Shown one piece after another: positions 30,805 to 37,316 of a stretch of DNA of 38,258 nt. Origin of the DNA: a virus. The notes under the pieces are model-generated. The model was not told where the DNA came from and did not search any database. It was given only the letters and a program-made list of their open reading frames with translations. Where the stretch lies: positions 1 to 38,258 of IMG/VR virus record IMGVR_UViG_3300030098_000142; one strand, given 5' to 3'. Position 1 is the stretch's first letter, and each line of letters begins with the position of its first letter. A program made the translations under genes and the position numbers.

Positions 30805-30914
30805 GAATAGTAAAAAGTGGCAAGAAGTACGTCCTTTATGATGATAATGGGCGTGTTGTAATTATAACAAGTTATCGTAGAATATGTGAAGGGATTATGA
30901 ATGATGACGCATAA
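30801..30914 (+). CDS. 37-aa microprotein
   Basis: Short gene found by translating the gap: ATG 30801 overlaps the previous TGA, SD AAGGTGG, stop TAA 30914. Sequence MRIVKSGKKYVLYDDNGRVV followed by IITSYRRICEGIMNDDA, which reads like a beta hairpin (KYVLYDDNGRVVIIT) plus a short helix. Small early phage proteins of this kind often bind a host target; nothing specific can be said. Confidence 0.6.
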   Translation: MRIVKSGKKYVLYDDNGRVVIITSYRRICEGIMNDDA

Positions 30915-31119
30915 AGTTATATTGGAAGGTTGGTATGAAACTGATGGTGGTTTCATGCCTATCTATGAGGAGGGCACTAGCCTCAATGAAATAGTGTATC
31001 GTCTGCAAAAGGATGATGAGGACTTTGGTCATACTGATATGGAGTTTGAATTAGAACTCCCTAGTGGTGAGGTCAAGGATGTAAGTAAACTAATCAGTCG
31101 CATTGTAACCAATGCTTAA
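30901..31119 (+). CDS. Small acidic protein, unknown function
   Basis: 72 aa (ATG 30901 or the next codon), SD GAAGGG, overlapping the previous gene by 14 nt. N-terminal strand pair HKVILEGWYETDGGFMPIYE, then NEIVYRLQKDDEDFGHTDME and FELELPSGEVKDVSKLISRI. Acidic, alpha/beta. Last of the first small-gene group; 24 nt precede the HTH gene. Confidence 0.65.
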   Translation: MMTHKVILEGWYETDGGFMPIYEEGTSLNEIVYRLQKDDEDFGHTDMEFELELPSGEVKDVSKLISRIVTNA

Positions 31120-31143
31120 TGTTCATGTAGAGGAGATATAAAC

Positions 31144-31527
31144 ATGGCAAATTCTAAACAACATCGTTACCCAAACTCATTCAAGCATGAGGTGTGTCAA
31201 TACTATGAGCATCATACTATGGTTCAAACAATAGAGAAGTATGATTTAAGTCCACATACTATCTGTAGGTGGAGGGCTACGATGGGTTATCGTAACAAAC
31301 ATCGTGGGTACAATCTGTACACTGAAGGTATGCAACCTGCCTTGAAGAAACGTGAGCGTAGAGACTTCATGGTTACGAAAATGGATAATGCTTTTCTGCT
31401 AGCTGAGGTAACTGATTTAAAGAATGAACTCAAGGATAAAGACTTGGATAGTCTGTGGCTAAAAAAGAAGCTAATAGACATAGCTGATGCTATTAAAACA
31501 ATACAATATATAGCAGAGGAGGACTAA
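31144..31527 (+). CDS. HTH DNA-binding protein with coiled coil, possible regulator
   Basis: 127 aa with SD AGAGGAGA. Residues about 8-45 (RYPNSFKHEVCQYYEHHTMV, then QTIEKYDLSPHTICRWRATM) follow the transposase/IS3 OrfA-type HTH pattern: F..E....Y.....S......Y..S..TI.RW. The C-terminal half is a charged coiled coil (AEVTDLKNELKDKDLDSLWL, KKKLIDIADAIKT), suitable for dimerisation. No catalytic domain or insertion sequence ends nearby, so it is not part of a transposon. It is the only clear regulator candidate in the early block and could bind one of the palindromic sites; that link is inferred. Confidence 0.68.
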   Translation: MANSKQHRYPNSFKHEVCQYYEHHTMVQTIEKYDLSPHTICRWRATMGYRNKHRGYNLYTEGMQPALKKRERRDFMVTKMDNAFLLAEVTDLKNELKDKDLDSLWLKKKLIDIADAIKTIQYIAEED

Positions 31528-32018
31528 TGAATATATTTGCATTTGACAAGTGTCCGATGCGGTCTGCACTGTGGTTGGATGACATTCGTAAAAACAAGAT
31601 GATACTTGAGTCTGCACAAATGTTGTCCACCGCAGTGAGGGCTTTGTGTCCTGACACTACACTTGAAGTCTACAAAACTGCATACCTAAACCACCCATGC
31701 AGTAAGTGGGCAAGACAATCTCGTGCTAACTTCCAGTGGTTACTACACCATATGAGTTGGCTATACAATCAAAAGTCTGGCGAACATAAGTCTGCCCGAC
31801 TGATACCTGAGTTCCAAAAGTATGTAGATGATGGAGATTTTCCAGATGAATACTTGACACCGTTTGCAAACTGTGCTAGGAATTTAGAACGTGGAGTTGA
31901 TTATTCAGATATAGATGATGTGCATCAAGCATATCGAATGTACATGAATGATCGTTGGAAAGAACGTAACATCACCTTGACATGGCGTTGGGGTGAGGAG
32001 CCAGATTGGAGGTCTTAA
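31527..32018 (+). CDS. Conserved phage protein with MNIF / KMILESAQ / NHPC motifs
   Basis: 163 aa. Start MNIFAFDKCPMRSALWLDD, then NKMILESAQMLSTAVRALCP, AYLNHPCSKWARQSRANFQW and SGEHKSARLIPEF; the family is widespread in phages, sometimes annotated as a pyrimidine-dimer glycosylase-like protein, which I cannot confirm. The conserved K/E/H/W positions suggest an enzyme active on nucleic acid or nucleotide. ATG overlaps the preceding stop (TAATG) with SD GAGGAGG. Followed by the 541-aa gene after one base. Function uncertain. Confidence 0.72.
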   Translation: MNIFAFDKCPMRSALWLDDIRKNKMILESAQMLSTAVRALCPDTTLEVYKTAYLNHPCSKWARQSRANFQWLLHHMSWLYNQKSGEHKSARLIPEFQKYVDDGDFPDEYLTPFANCARNLERGVDYSDIDDVHQAYRMYMNDRWKERNITLTWRWGEEPDWRS

Positions 32019-32019
32019 T

Positions 32020-33645
32020 ATGGCAAATTACACACTCGTTCCAGTAAATACTGATGAGATTAGAAATCATTATGGTGATGATATATGTGACAGGCTTGTA
32101 CCATATCAACCACACCTGTTTGATAATCTTATGTGGGGTAGTGACAATGGTAAACCCGCACTCGTTGGTGGTAACATACAGCTATCTGATGGTAGTATGT
32201 TCTACTTGGTTACACCTGACAAGTATGGTTTCGTAGTCAAGAAACAGTATCGTGAAGATCCTAACGAGTCTGACCCTGTGCTTCGTGCATGGGGTGACTA
32301 TGATGGTGTATTGTTTTCAGCTAGTGATCACATACTACAAGATTGGTTTATGGACATTATCAATCAGACTGATATATCTTATCAAGGTGATAAGTTATTT
32401 ACCAGTGATGCCTTCAAACCTAAGTACAGGTTACGTGCATTCAACTGTAGACGTTCACAACAGTACACAGGTAAGATCACCTTGTATAAATCACACAAGG
32501 ATTTAGATGATGATCGTGAGACTGCTATGCGACCTGCTCGTGCTATCAAACTTATGTTTCCTGAGTTCGATCACAATACACTCAATGAGATTACTGATGC
32601 GTACCTACAGAAGTTTGCACCACGTAAGCTAGTACTCCATACCTCTGAGTCTCCAGATGACTTCAAGCTTGCATACTCTGGTGAGCAGTCTAACAGTGAG
32701 AACATCCAGACTAGCTACAAGAGAAAGCATATGTCTCACAGCTGTATGCGGTATGAGTTCTCTAACTTACCTCAGCACCCTGTCGAGGCTTATGCTAGTG
32801 GTGACTTCAAGATCATCTATGTACTAGATCAAGATGGTCTGGTGTGTAGTAGATGTGTGGTAGCTGTACATGGAGATACACCACAAGCTGGACCGGTCTA
32901 CGGTGTATCTGAGCAGTCTATTGACATGATTAACAATCACCTGACTGATGTTATGAATGCAATACAGGCAGGTAGTGCTGACTGGTCTGGTGCTAGGCTG
33001 TGTAGGATACCTTACCCTGACGGTGAGGGTTTCGTTGCACCTTACCTAGACATATGTCCACAACATCTAAATGATGACGGTGAGTATCTTATTGTAGATA
33101 GTTACGGTGAGATTGATGCCAGTAATTACAGTGGTATACTTGGTGGACATGAGTATCACTGCCACTGTTGTGAAGAGGGTCTTACTGAAGATCAGTACTA
33201 CTTCTCAGAAACTACAGAAGAACACTACTGTGAGTCCTGTTACTATGAGGAGCATATCTATTGTGAGTATGCAGGAGAAGATGTACACAGGGATTGTACT
33301 ACCAGCGTACAAATCATGGGTGGTAGTGGTCACAGTTATACTGAGTTGGTTGCTACCAGTGTCATTGAGTATAGTGATGACTTTATCTATTGTGAGAGTG
33401 ACGGTGAGTATTGGGATAACGACAGTGCTGTATACATTGAGTCTGAGGATATCTGGTGTGACCCAATCAATCTTGAGGCTGATTACTTCGAGTGTGACTG
33501 GACTAACGAGTGGTATCGCAATGATGATATGTGTAGAACTGAGGACGGTGAGAAGGTGTGTAAGCAAGCACTGGACGACCATGATGAAGAGTGGTCTTAC
33601 AATGAGACCGATGGACTTTATTATACAAATAAGGAGGAGCTATAA
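32020..33645 (+). CDS. 541-aa protein with SCM motif and C-terminal Cys-rich metal-binding region
   Basis: Starts at ATG 32020 with SD GGAGG. Residues to about 230 are alpha/beta without a recognised fold. About 240 onward: SHSCMRYEF, then HPVEAYASGDFKIIYVLDQD and LVCSRCVVAV, a pattern recurrent in phage early proteins (SCM..., PVE.Y, ...L...R.VV). From about 378 there are dense Cys/His pairs: YHCHCCEE, HYCESCYYEE, IYCEYAGED, VHRDC, then FIYCESDGEYWD, IWCDP, FECDW and MCRTEDG, which could bind several zinc ions in LIM-like repeats. Very acidic at the end. Role unknown; translationally coupled (TAATG) to the peptidase gene. Confidence 0.75.
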   Translation: MANYTLVPVNTDEIRNHYGDDICDRLVPYQPHLFDNLMWGSDNGKPALVGGNIQLSDGSMFYLVTPDKYGFVVKKQYREDPNESDPVLRAWGDYDGVLFSASDHILQDWFMDIINQTDISYQGDKLFTSDAFKPKYRLRAFNCRRSQQYTGKITLYKSHKDLDDDRETAMRPARAIKLMFPEFDHNTLNEITDAYLQKFAPRKLVLHTSESPDDFKLAYSGEQSNSENIQTSYKRKHMSHSCMRYEFSNLPQHPVEAYASGDFKIIYVLDQDGLVCSRCVVAVHGDTPQAGPVYGVSEQSIDMINNHLTDVMNAIQAGSADWSGARLCRIPYPDGEGFVAPYLDICPQHLNDDGEYLIVDSYGEIDASNYSGILGGHEYHCHCCEEGLTEDQYYFSETTEEHYCESCYYEEHIYCEYAGEDVHRDCTTSVQIMGGSGHSYTELVATSVIEYSDDFIYCESDGEYWDNDSAVYIESEDIWCDPINLEADYFECDWTNEWYRNDDMCRTEDGEKVCKQALDDHDEEWSYNETDGLYYTNKEEL

Positions 33646-34625
33646 TGTATAGTATAATAGAAATGTTGGGGTACATGAGACCCCAAGGATCAATCACACA
33701 AAAATTATTTTGTGAACGATTTATTGAACCAACCTTTGGCGAACCTGATGAGCATGGTAATTACATCTTACAGGTAGGTCATAAACCTAAGCTATGCTTT
33801 ACTGCACACCATGACACTGTGCATAAGCAAGCAGGTATACAAAAGCTAGTTGTTACTAATGATGTAGTAACTGTAGCTGACCCCAAAGTATCTAGCTGTC
33901 TAGGTGCTGACTGTACCTCTGGTGTGTATGTCATACTCTGTATGATTGAAGCAGGTATCGAGGGTACGTATGTTATTCATTCGGCTGAGGAGATTGGCTG
34001 TCAGGGTAGTAGTGAGTTGATCAAAGACTACCCGATGTGGCTTACCTACACCAAGGCTGTAATATCTTTTGACAGGTACGGTGACAACTCTGTGATCACA
34101 CACCAGATGGGCTTTCGTACTGCATCAGATGCCTTTGCAGAATCATTTGCAGATGCACTCGATATGCCACAACTAAAAGCTGATACTGGTGGTTCATACA
34201 CCGACAGTAATGAGTATGCTGATATTGTATCTGAGTGTACTAACATCAGCGTTGGTTACTACAGTCAACACAGTACCACTGAGTCACAGGACTTGGATTA
34301 CTTGCAGAGGTTAGTGTATGCATTGGAGAATGCTGACTGGTCTAAGTTAGTGTTTGAGCGTGATCCAAGTATTGTTGAGAACCTTAACAGAGGTAGTCGA
34401 CTGACCTATAGCTCAGATTATTGGTACGGTTATGACGACAGTAGTACCTATCAAGGTAGTATGGATAACGTAGGTCAACTGTTTGAGATTGTCGCAGATA
34501 ATACCTATGCTGTCGCTGAGTTACTAGACTCTTTAGGTATGACACCGTTAGACTTAATGGAGGAGTGTAATATAGATGATGCTAACTTGTATACTAAAAT
34601 ATCTAATACTAGATATAGTATGTGA
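33645..34625 (+). CDS. Di-zinc aminopeptidase-like protein (M20/M28/M42 superfamily)
   Basis: 326 aa. Metal ligands in order: CFTAHHDTVH (His55, Asp57), CLGADCTSGV (Asp89), IHSAEEIGCQGSS (Glu115 general base, Glu116), VISFDRYGDN (Asp143) and YYSQHSTTE (His209). That is the complete set of the M28/M20 co-catalytic site. The C-terminal ~100 residues add a domain rich in Tyr and Ser with no known pattern, ending in a helix (GQLFEIVADNTYAVAELLDS). No signal peptide, so cytoplasmic. It could trim peptides or deacylate small substrates; phage role unknown. SD AAGGAGGAG; ATG overlaps the previous stop. Confidence 0.82.
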   Translation: MYSIIEMLGYMRPQGSITQKLFCERFIEPTFGEPDEHGNYILQVGHKPKLCFTAHHDTVHKQAGIQKLVVTNDVVTVADPKVSSCLGADCTSGVYVILCMIEAGIEGTYVIHSAEEIGCQGSSELIKDYPMWLTYTKAVISFDRYGDNSVITHQMGFRTASDAFAESFADALDMPQLKADTGGSYTDSNEYADIVSECTNISVGYYSQHSTTESQDLDYLQRLVYALENADWSKLVFERDPSIVENLNRGSRLTYSSDYWYGYDDSSTYQGSMDNVGQLFEIVADNTYAVAELLDSLGMTPLDLMEECNIDDANLYTKISNTRYSM

Positions 34626-34636
34626 CACTGTGTCAC
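34622..34636. promoter_or_regulatory. 15-bp perfect palindrome GTGACAC-T-GTGTCAC (operator-like)
   Basis: It overlaps the stop codon of the peptidase gene and lies 19 bp before the -35 of the integrase promoter. Same size, spacing and outer arms as the palindrome at 29044-29058. Could also fold as a hairpin, but no T-tract follows, so a protein site is more likely. Confidence 0.6.
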
Positions 34637-34654
34637 GCTTGACTAAGATATGAT

Positions 34655-34683
34655 TTGCATATATGTATTACTTAAAGTATAAC
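34655..34683 (+). promoter_or_regulatory. Candidate promoter of the integrase operon with embedded ACTTAAAGT
   Basis: TTGCAT (34655-34660), 17 bp, TATAAC (34678-34683). ACTTAAAGT at 34670-34678 touches the -10, as at the late promoter. A second possible -35 TTGACT lies at 34639-34644 but has only a poor -10 (TATGTA). Transcription would start near 34690, 65 nt before the leader gene. Confidence 0.58.
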
Positions 34684-34741
34684 TATAAGTATTTAATAAT
34701 TATAATTAAAGTTATTAGATACTTTAAGTTATACTTTAAGT
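34670..34741. repeat. ACTTAAAGT operator-like array upstream of the integrase
   Basis: One motif on the plus strand at 34670-34678, inside the 16-mer ACTTAAAGTATAACTA shared with the late promoter, and two inverted copies at 34721-34729 and 34733-34741 with a 12-bp period; the last is part of a 15-nt match to the same 16-mer. The two downstream copies lie in the leader just before the Shine-Dalgarno of the 21-codon gene, so bound protein could also block elongation. Confidence 0.62.
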
Positions 34742-34754
34742 AGGAAAGGATAAC

Positions 34755-34820
34755 ATGGAAGTATACCAAAAACCTGACGACTCACATGATGATTGCACAC
34801 ACTGGATAGGAAAGATATGA
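34755..34820 (+). CDS. 21-aa leader peptide gene coupled to integrase
   Basis: ATG 34755 follows AGGAAAGGA; the peptide MEVYQKPDDSHDDCTHWIGK-I ends at TGA 34818-34820, which overlaps the integrase ATG (34817-34819). The strong ribosome site and exact ATGA overlap suggest that translation of this peptide sets integrase expression. No known function for the acidic His/Asp-rich peptide. Confidence 0.55.
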   Translation: MEVYQKPDDSHDDCTHWIGKI

Positions 34821-35701
34821 AACTAAAAGATGCTATGGAGAAATACTTTAGAACCAGACAGTTTAGCTCCCTGTCTAGATCCTCTCAACTAAACTATGAG
34901 TATGCTCTAGCATCTATCTGTCGTATGTCTGTTATGGGCAAGACACTTGGCAATGTTAACATCAAGAAGCTTAACCCTGCTATGTGTCTAGAGATATACG
35001 ATACAGTAGAACTGGGAACCTCAACAGCAAACGCAAACCATATTGCCAGAGTGTTTTCAGTTCTCATGAATTTTCTAATCTCAATAGATGAGATACCAAA
35101 CAACCCGATGGCTAGAGTTAAGAAGAGATCAAGCGAACCTCGATCTGTGATATGGACACATGACCAAGTGATGTCTTTTCTTGACACTGCCTTCGGTAAT
35201 TTTGAGTGGAGAAACATAGGGCTAATTGTTCTCATGTGTTATGAGTGGGGGCAAAGACCTATAGACATTCGTAACTTGACTTGGGAATCAGTTGACTTAG
35301 AACAAGGTAAAGTTACAATCACTCAAAGTAAACGTGGTGCTACCGTTGAACTACCAATACCTGACAACTTATTAGAAATGCTAACTGAACAGAAAAAGGA
35401 TTGGGACTTTCAAGAATATGTAGTACCTCATCACAGGCCACAGGACAGTGCCTACAGGCCACTAACAGTATCCCAGATGACCTCCCTGCTTGGAGAAGTT
35501 AAGGCTACTGTAGGGCTTCCTGATGACCTGCGAGTTGGTGACTTGAGAAAGACTGCGATAGTACAGATGATAGAAAGTGGGGTAGATCACCTAGCTATTC
35601 AGTCTGTCTCTGGTCACAAGAGTGTATCAAGTTTAAATCCCTATAATAAATTTAGTTTAAAAACAGCACAGTCTGCATTAGAGAGGAGACAAAGACAATG
35701 A
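34817..35701 (+). CDS. int: Tyrosine integrase
   Basis: 294 aa from ATG 34817 (GGAAAG upstream); a TTG further upstream is unlikely. N-terminal SAM-like core-binding region (SLSRSSQLNYEYALASICRM). Catalytic domain: Arg147 in WGQRPIDIRNLTW, Lys172 in ITQSKRGATVEL, box II Arg244 in VGDLRKTAIVQM, His267 in VSGHKSV and nucleophile Tyr276 in LNPYNKFS. The usual box II His is replaced by Gly241. It inserts the phage into the host chromosome, so the phage is probably temperate. No excisionase and no tRNA-like attachment site were recognised. Its stop overlaps the next gene by ATGA. Confidence 0.88.
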   Translation: MKLKDAMEKYFRTRQFSSLSRSSQLNYEYALASICRMSVMGKTLGNVNIKKLNPAMCLEIYDTVELGTSTANANHIARVFSVLMNFLISIDEIPNNPMARVKKRSSEPRSVIWTHDQVMSFLDTAFGNFEWRNIGLIVLMCYEWGQRPIDIRNLTWESVDLEQGKVTITQSKRGATVELPIPDNLLEMLTEQKKDWDFQEYVVPHHRPQDSAYRPLTVSQMTSLLGEVKATVGLPDDLRVGDLRKTAIVQMIESGVDHLAIQSVSGHKSVSSLNPYNKFSLKTAQSALERRQRQ

Positions 35702-36018
35702 AACTATACAAGAATAGTAACGGTGTATGGGCAGGTACACAAGCCGATGCACGTAAGATGTGCGGCAAGGACTACACCGTAGTTGATGTACCAGTGGACA
35801 AGCCTAGCCTACTGAAGTTCCTTAACCTCAATCAGGTTGGCTCTCTTACTAGTAACGATAAGCCAGACGTAGGTCATCCATATGAAGTTGACGTACTAAA
35901 CAAACAGGCATTGTCATGGATCAGGTGGAGCTATGATAAGATATGCAGTGGTCAGTATGAGGATTGCAGAGAGATGTTACGTAAAGGATTGGAGTTAGCT
36001 AGAAAGGAGAAGATCTAA
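35698..36018 (+). CDS. Small protein after integrase, unknown function
   Basis: 106 aa; ATG overlaps the integrase TGA (SD GAGGAG). N-terminal MKLYKNSNGVWAGTQADARK, then DYTVVDVPVDKPSLLKFLNL; C-terminal helices with WIRWSYDKICSGQYEDCREM and LRKGLELARKEKI. The N-terminal part looks like a short beta unit that begins many phage proteins (LYK...G.WAGTQ.DA). Possibly DNA-binding or an excision accessory protein because of its coupling, but nothing shows it directly. Confidence 0.65.
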   Translation: MKLYKNSNGVWAGTQADARKMCGKDYTVVDVPVDKPSLLKFLNLNQVGSLTSNDKPDVGHPYEVDVLNKQALSWIRWSYDKICSGQYEDCREMLRKGLELARKEKI

Positions 36019-36194
36019 TGAAAAGTGAGAAGTTAAATATAGAGGTGACGTTATCTAGTGAGAACTCATGCTACTTAGGTATAAAGGATTACATCATATA
36101 CGTAGAGGTGAGCCAAGCTACAGAGAACAAACCCCTTGTAAGTTTTTGGAAGAAAGGATGGGATGATGATAGAACTGTTACTCTCAGTCATTGA
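36018..36194 (+). CDS. 58-aa small protein
   Basis: Found by translating the gap: ATG 36018 overlaps the previous TAA (TAATG) with SD AAGGAG; TGA 36192-36194. Sequence MKSEKLNIEVTLSSENSCYL, GIKDYIIYVEVSQATENKPL, VSFWKKGWDDDRTVTLSH. Beta-rich. The last line (W.KKGWDDD) recalls small phage early proteins. Function unknown. Confidence 0.65.
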   Translation: MKSEKLNIEVTLSSENSCYLGIKDYIIYVEVSQATENKPLVSFWKKGWDDDRTVTLSH

Positions 36195-36228
36195 GGGTGT
36201 AAAAGCAACTGAAGAAGGAGAGGACTGA
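36163..36228 (+). CDS. Possible 21-aa microprotein
   Basis: ATG 36163 (or 36166) to TGA 36226-36228, overlapping the end of the 58-aa gene in another frame and coupled to the next gene by ATGA. Sequence MMIELLLSVIEGVKATEEGE-D. AAAGGA lies nearby. Supported only by the overlap chain in this operon; could be chance. Confidence 0.4.
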   Translation: MMIELLLSVIEGVKATEEGED

Positions 36229-36419
36229 TGATAATTAATGAAACAAACAAACAGATGATACGAGAGATTGTAGTGGAACTGTTTAAAGAGATAACAGATC
36301 CCAATAATAGAAACAACGAGGTGTTTCATTTAGAACAACACCTACACGATATCATAAGTGATAAGGTTGATAAGTATGAAGTAAATGTTTATGGTGTATC
36401 ATTACAGGAGAGATTATAG
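36228..36419 (+). CDS. Small helical protein, unknown function
   Basis: 63 aa with SD AAGGAGAGG. Helical start MIINETNKQMIREIVVELFK, then HLEQHLHDIISDKVDKYEVN and a short beta end (VYGVSLQERL). Lies in the chain of overlapping early genes; its stop codon is followed at once by the next ATG. No family recognised. Confidence 0.62.
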   Translation: MIINETNKQMIREIVVELFKEITDPNNRNNEVFHLEQHLHDIISDKVDKYEVNVYGVSLQERL

Positions 36420-36590
36420 ATGATGTGGATATTAGTATGGATGCAACTTGTAACTAATCAAGGAGTTGATTACTACCAGTTAGGATCTTATGGTAAGAAA
36501 GAAGATTGCCAGTTGGCATTGAAAGAAGCGGTGGTGCTAGTCAACCACAGCTCAGAAACACTGGCTTGCTTAGAGGTGGACACAAGATGA
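36420..36590 (+). CDS. Small protein with hydrophobic N-terminus and two Cys
   Basis: 56 aa; ATG 36420 directly follows the previous TAG, SD AGGAGAG (the second ATG at 36423 is equally possible). MMWILVWMQLVTNQG is hydrophobic; then DYYQLGSYGKKEDCQLALKE with Cys30 and SSETLACLEVDTR with Cys50. The plan matches the 66-aa and 62-aa late proteins and the next gene. Probably exported or membrane-anchored with a disulfide; function unknown. Confidence 0.65.
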   Translation: MMWILVWMQLVTNQGVDYYQLGSYGKKEDCQLALKEAVVLVNHSSETLACLEVDTR

Positions 36591-36805
36591 ACTGGGTAAT
36601 ACTAGTGACCTTAACTGTAGGCAATCCTTTCATTGTCTTTAATAAATCTTTTGAACATGAGTATGCTTGCGTAAGTTATGTCAACAACCCTAACAATTCT
36701 GATACACTTGCGATAGAGATAATAGCAGTGGCAGGTTTCAATGATCCTGTTACAGGTATAGTTTGCCTACCAGAAAACAAAGTTAATAAAAGGAGAGAGG
36801 GATGA
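36587..36805 (+). CDS. Small protein with hydrophobic N-terminus and two Cys
   Basis: 72 aa from ATG 36587, which overlaps the previous TGA (ATGA) and has SD GAGGTGG; a longer in-frame start at 36506 would run across the whole preceding gene and is rejected. MNWVILVTLTVGNPFIVFNK then a helix/strand with Cys28 (FEHEYACVSYV), and TGIVCLPENK with Cys60. Fourth member of the small Cys family in the window. The end is basic (KVNKRREG). Confidence 0.65.
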   Translation: MNWVILVTLTVGNPFIVFNKSFEHEYACVSYVNNPNNSDTLAIEIIAVAGFNDPVTGIVCLPENKVNKRREG

Positions 36806-37143
36806 CAGACCAATGGCATATAGAAAGTTGGGATGAAGAAATGTATATGCACTATAAAAAACGATGGATGAAAGGAATAACTATGAAATATGCAGTGCTA
36901 ATTGATGTGGATGGAGACATGATGTACGTGCCAGAAGATGCAAAAGCACTTCCTAACCACCCAGAACCTAAATTGTTTGATACTTATGAAGATGCTGTAG
37001 TTGAACAAAAAAATTGGAATACTGGTATTATTGTTGAATATAATGATAACAAACATTATAACAATTCAATACGTGAAATGACAGACGATGAAAGGTTACG
37101 TGCAATGCACAGAAGTAAGATAAACAAAAGGACAAACTCATGA
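36802..37143 (+). CDS. Early protein of unknown function
   Basis: 113 aa; ATG overlaps the previous TGA, SD AAAGGAGAGAGG. Acidic N-terminal helix (QWHIESWDEEMYMHYKKRWM), then MKYAVLIDVDGDMMYVPEDA, a beta strand with acidic residues, TYEDAVVEQKNWNTGIIVEY, and a basic end. An internal ATG at 36883 has its own AAAGGA, so a shorter 86-aa form starting MKYAV may also be made. I do not recognise a family. Confidence 0.65.
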   Translation: MTDQWHIESWDEEMYMHYKKRWMKGITMKYAVLIDVDGDMMYVPEDAKALPNHPEPKLFDTYEDAVVEQKNWNTGIIVEYNDNKHYNNSIREMTDDERLRAMHRSKINKRTNS

Positions 37144-37316
37144 GTATGTATTTTTCAGGAATGGTTCTCTATTTACTAGGTGCTATCCTAGTATTAACCA
37201 TAGTAGAAGAGGTAGAATATGGCAGCCCTTTAATTTTTGCCTTGACATGGCCGATAATTTCTGTATTAGTAATCTTGGAAACACTTTGGGATCTGATATA
37301 TGGCAGAAAACGATAA
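37140..37316 (+). CDS. 58-aa membrane protein
   Basis: ATG 37140 overlaps the previous TGA (ATGA), SD AAAGGA; stop TAA 37314-37316. Two hydrophobic segments: FSGMVLYLLGAILVLTIVEE and SPLIFALTWPIISVLVILET, separated by EEVEYG, ending in a basic RKR. A small two-span inner-membrane protein; could be a superinfection-exclusion or lysis-control protein, which is speculative. It overlaps the primase-helicase gene by 17 nt. Confidence 0.65.
   Translation: MSMYFSGMVLYLLGAILVLTIVEEVEYGSPLIFALTWPIISVLVILETLWDLIYGRKR

Noticed and set aside
31144-31527. Insertion sequence (IS3 orfA-like)
   Set aside because: Only the HTH resembles a transposase; there is no orfB, no catalytic residues, no terminal inverted repeats and it is embedded in a coupled operon.
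33107-33652. 181-aa plus-strand frame within the 541-aa gene
   Set aside because: Entirely inside a well-supported gene with motifs and a ribosome site; its own sequence is low-complexity Val/Ile/Thr with no start signal.
34639-34667. Promoter TTGACT - 17 bp - TATGTA
   Set aside because: The -10 is poor; the neighbouring TTGCAT - 17 bp - TATAAC is better and recurs at 23289-23317.
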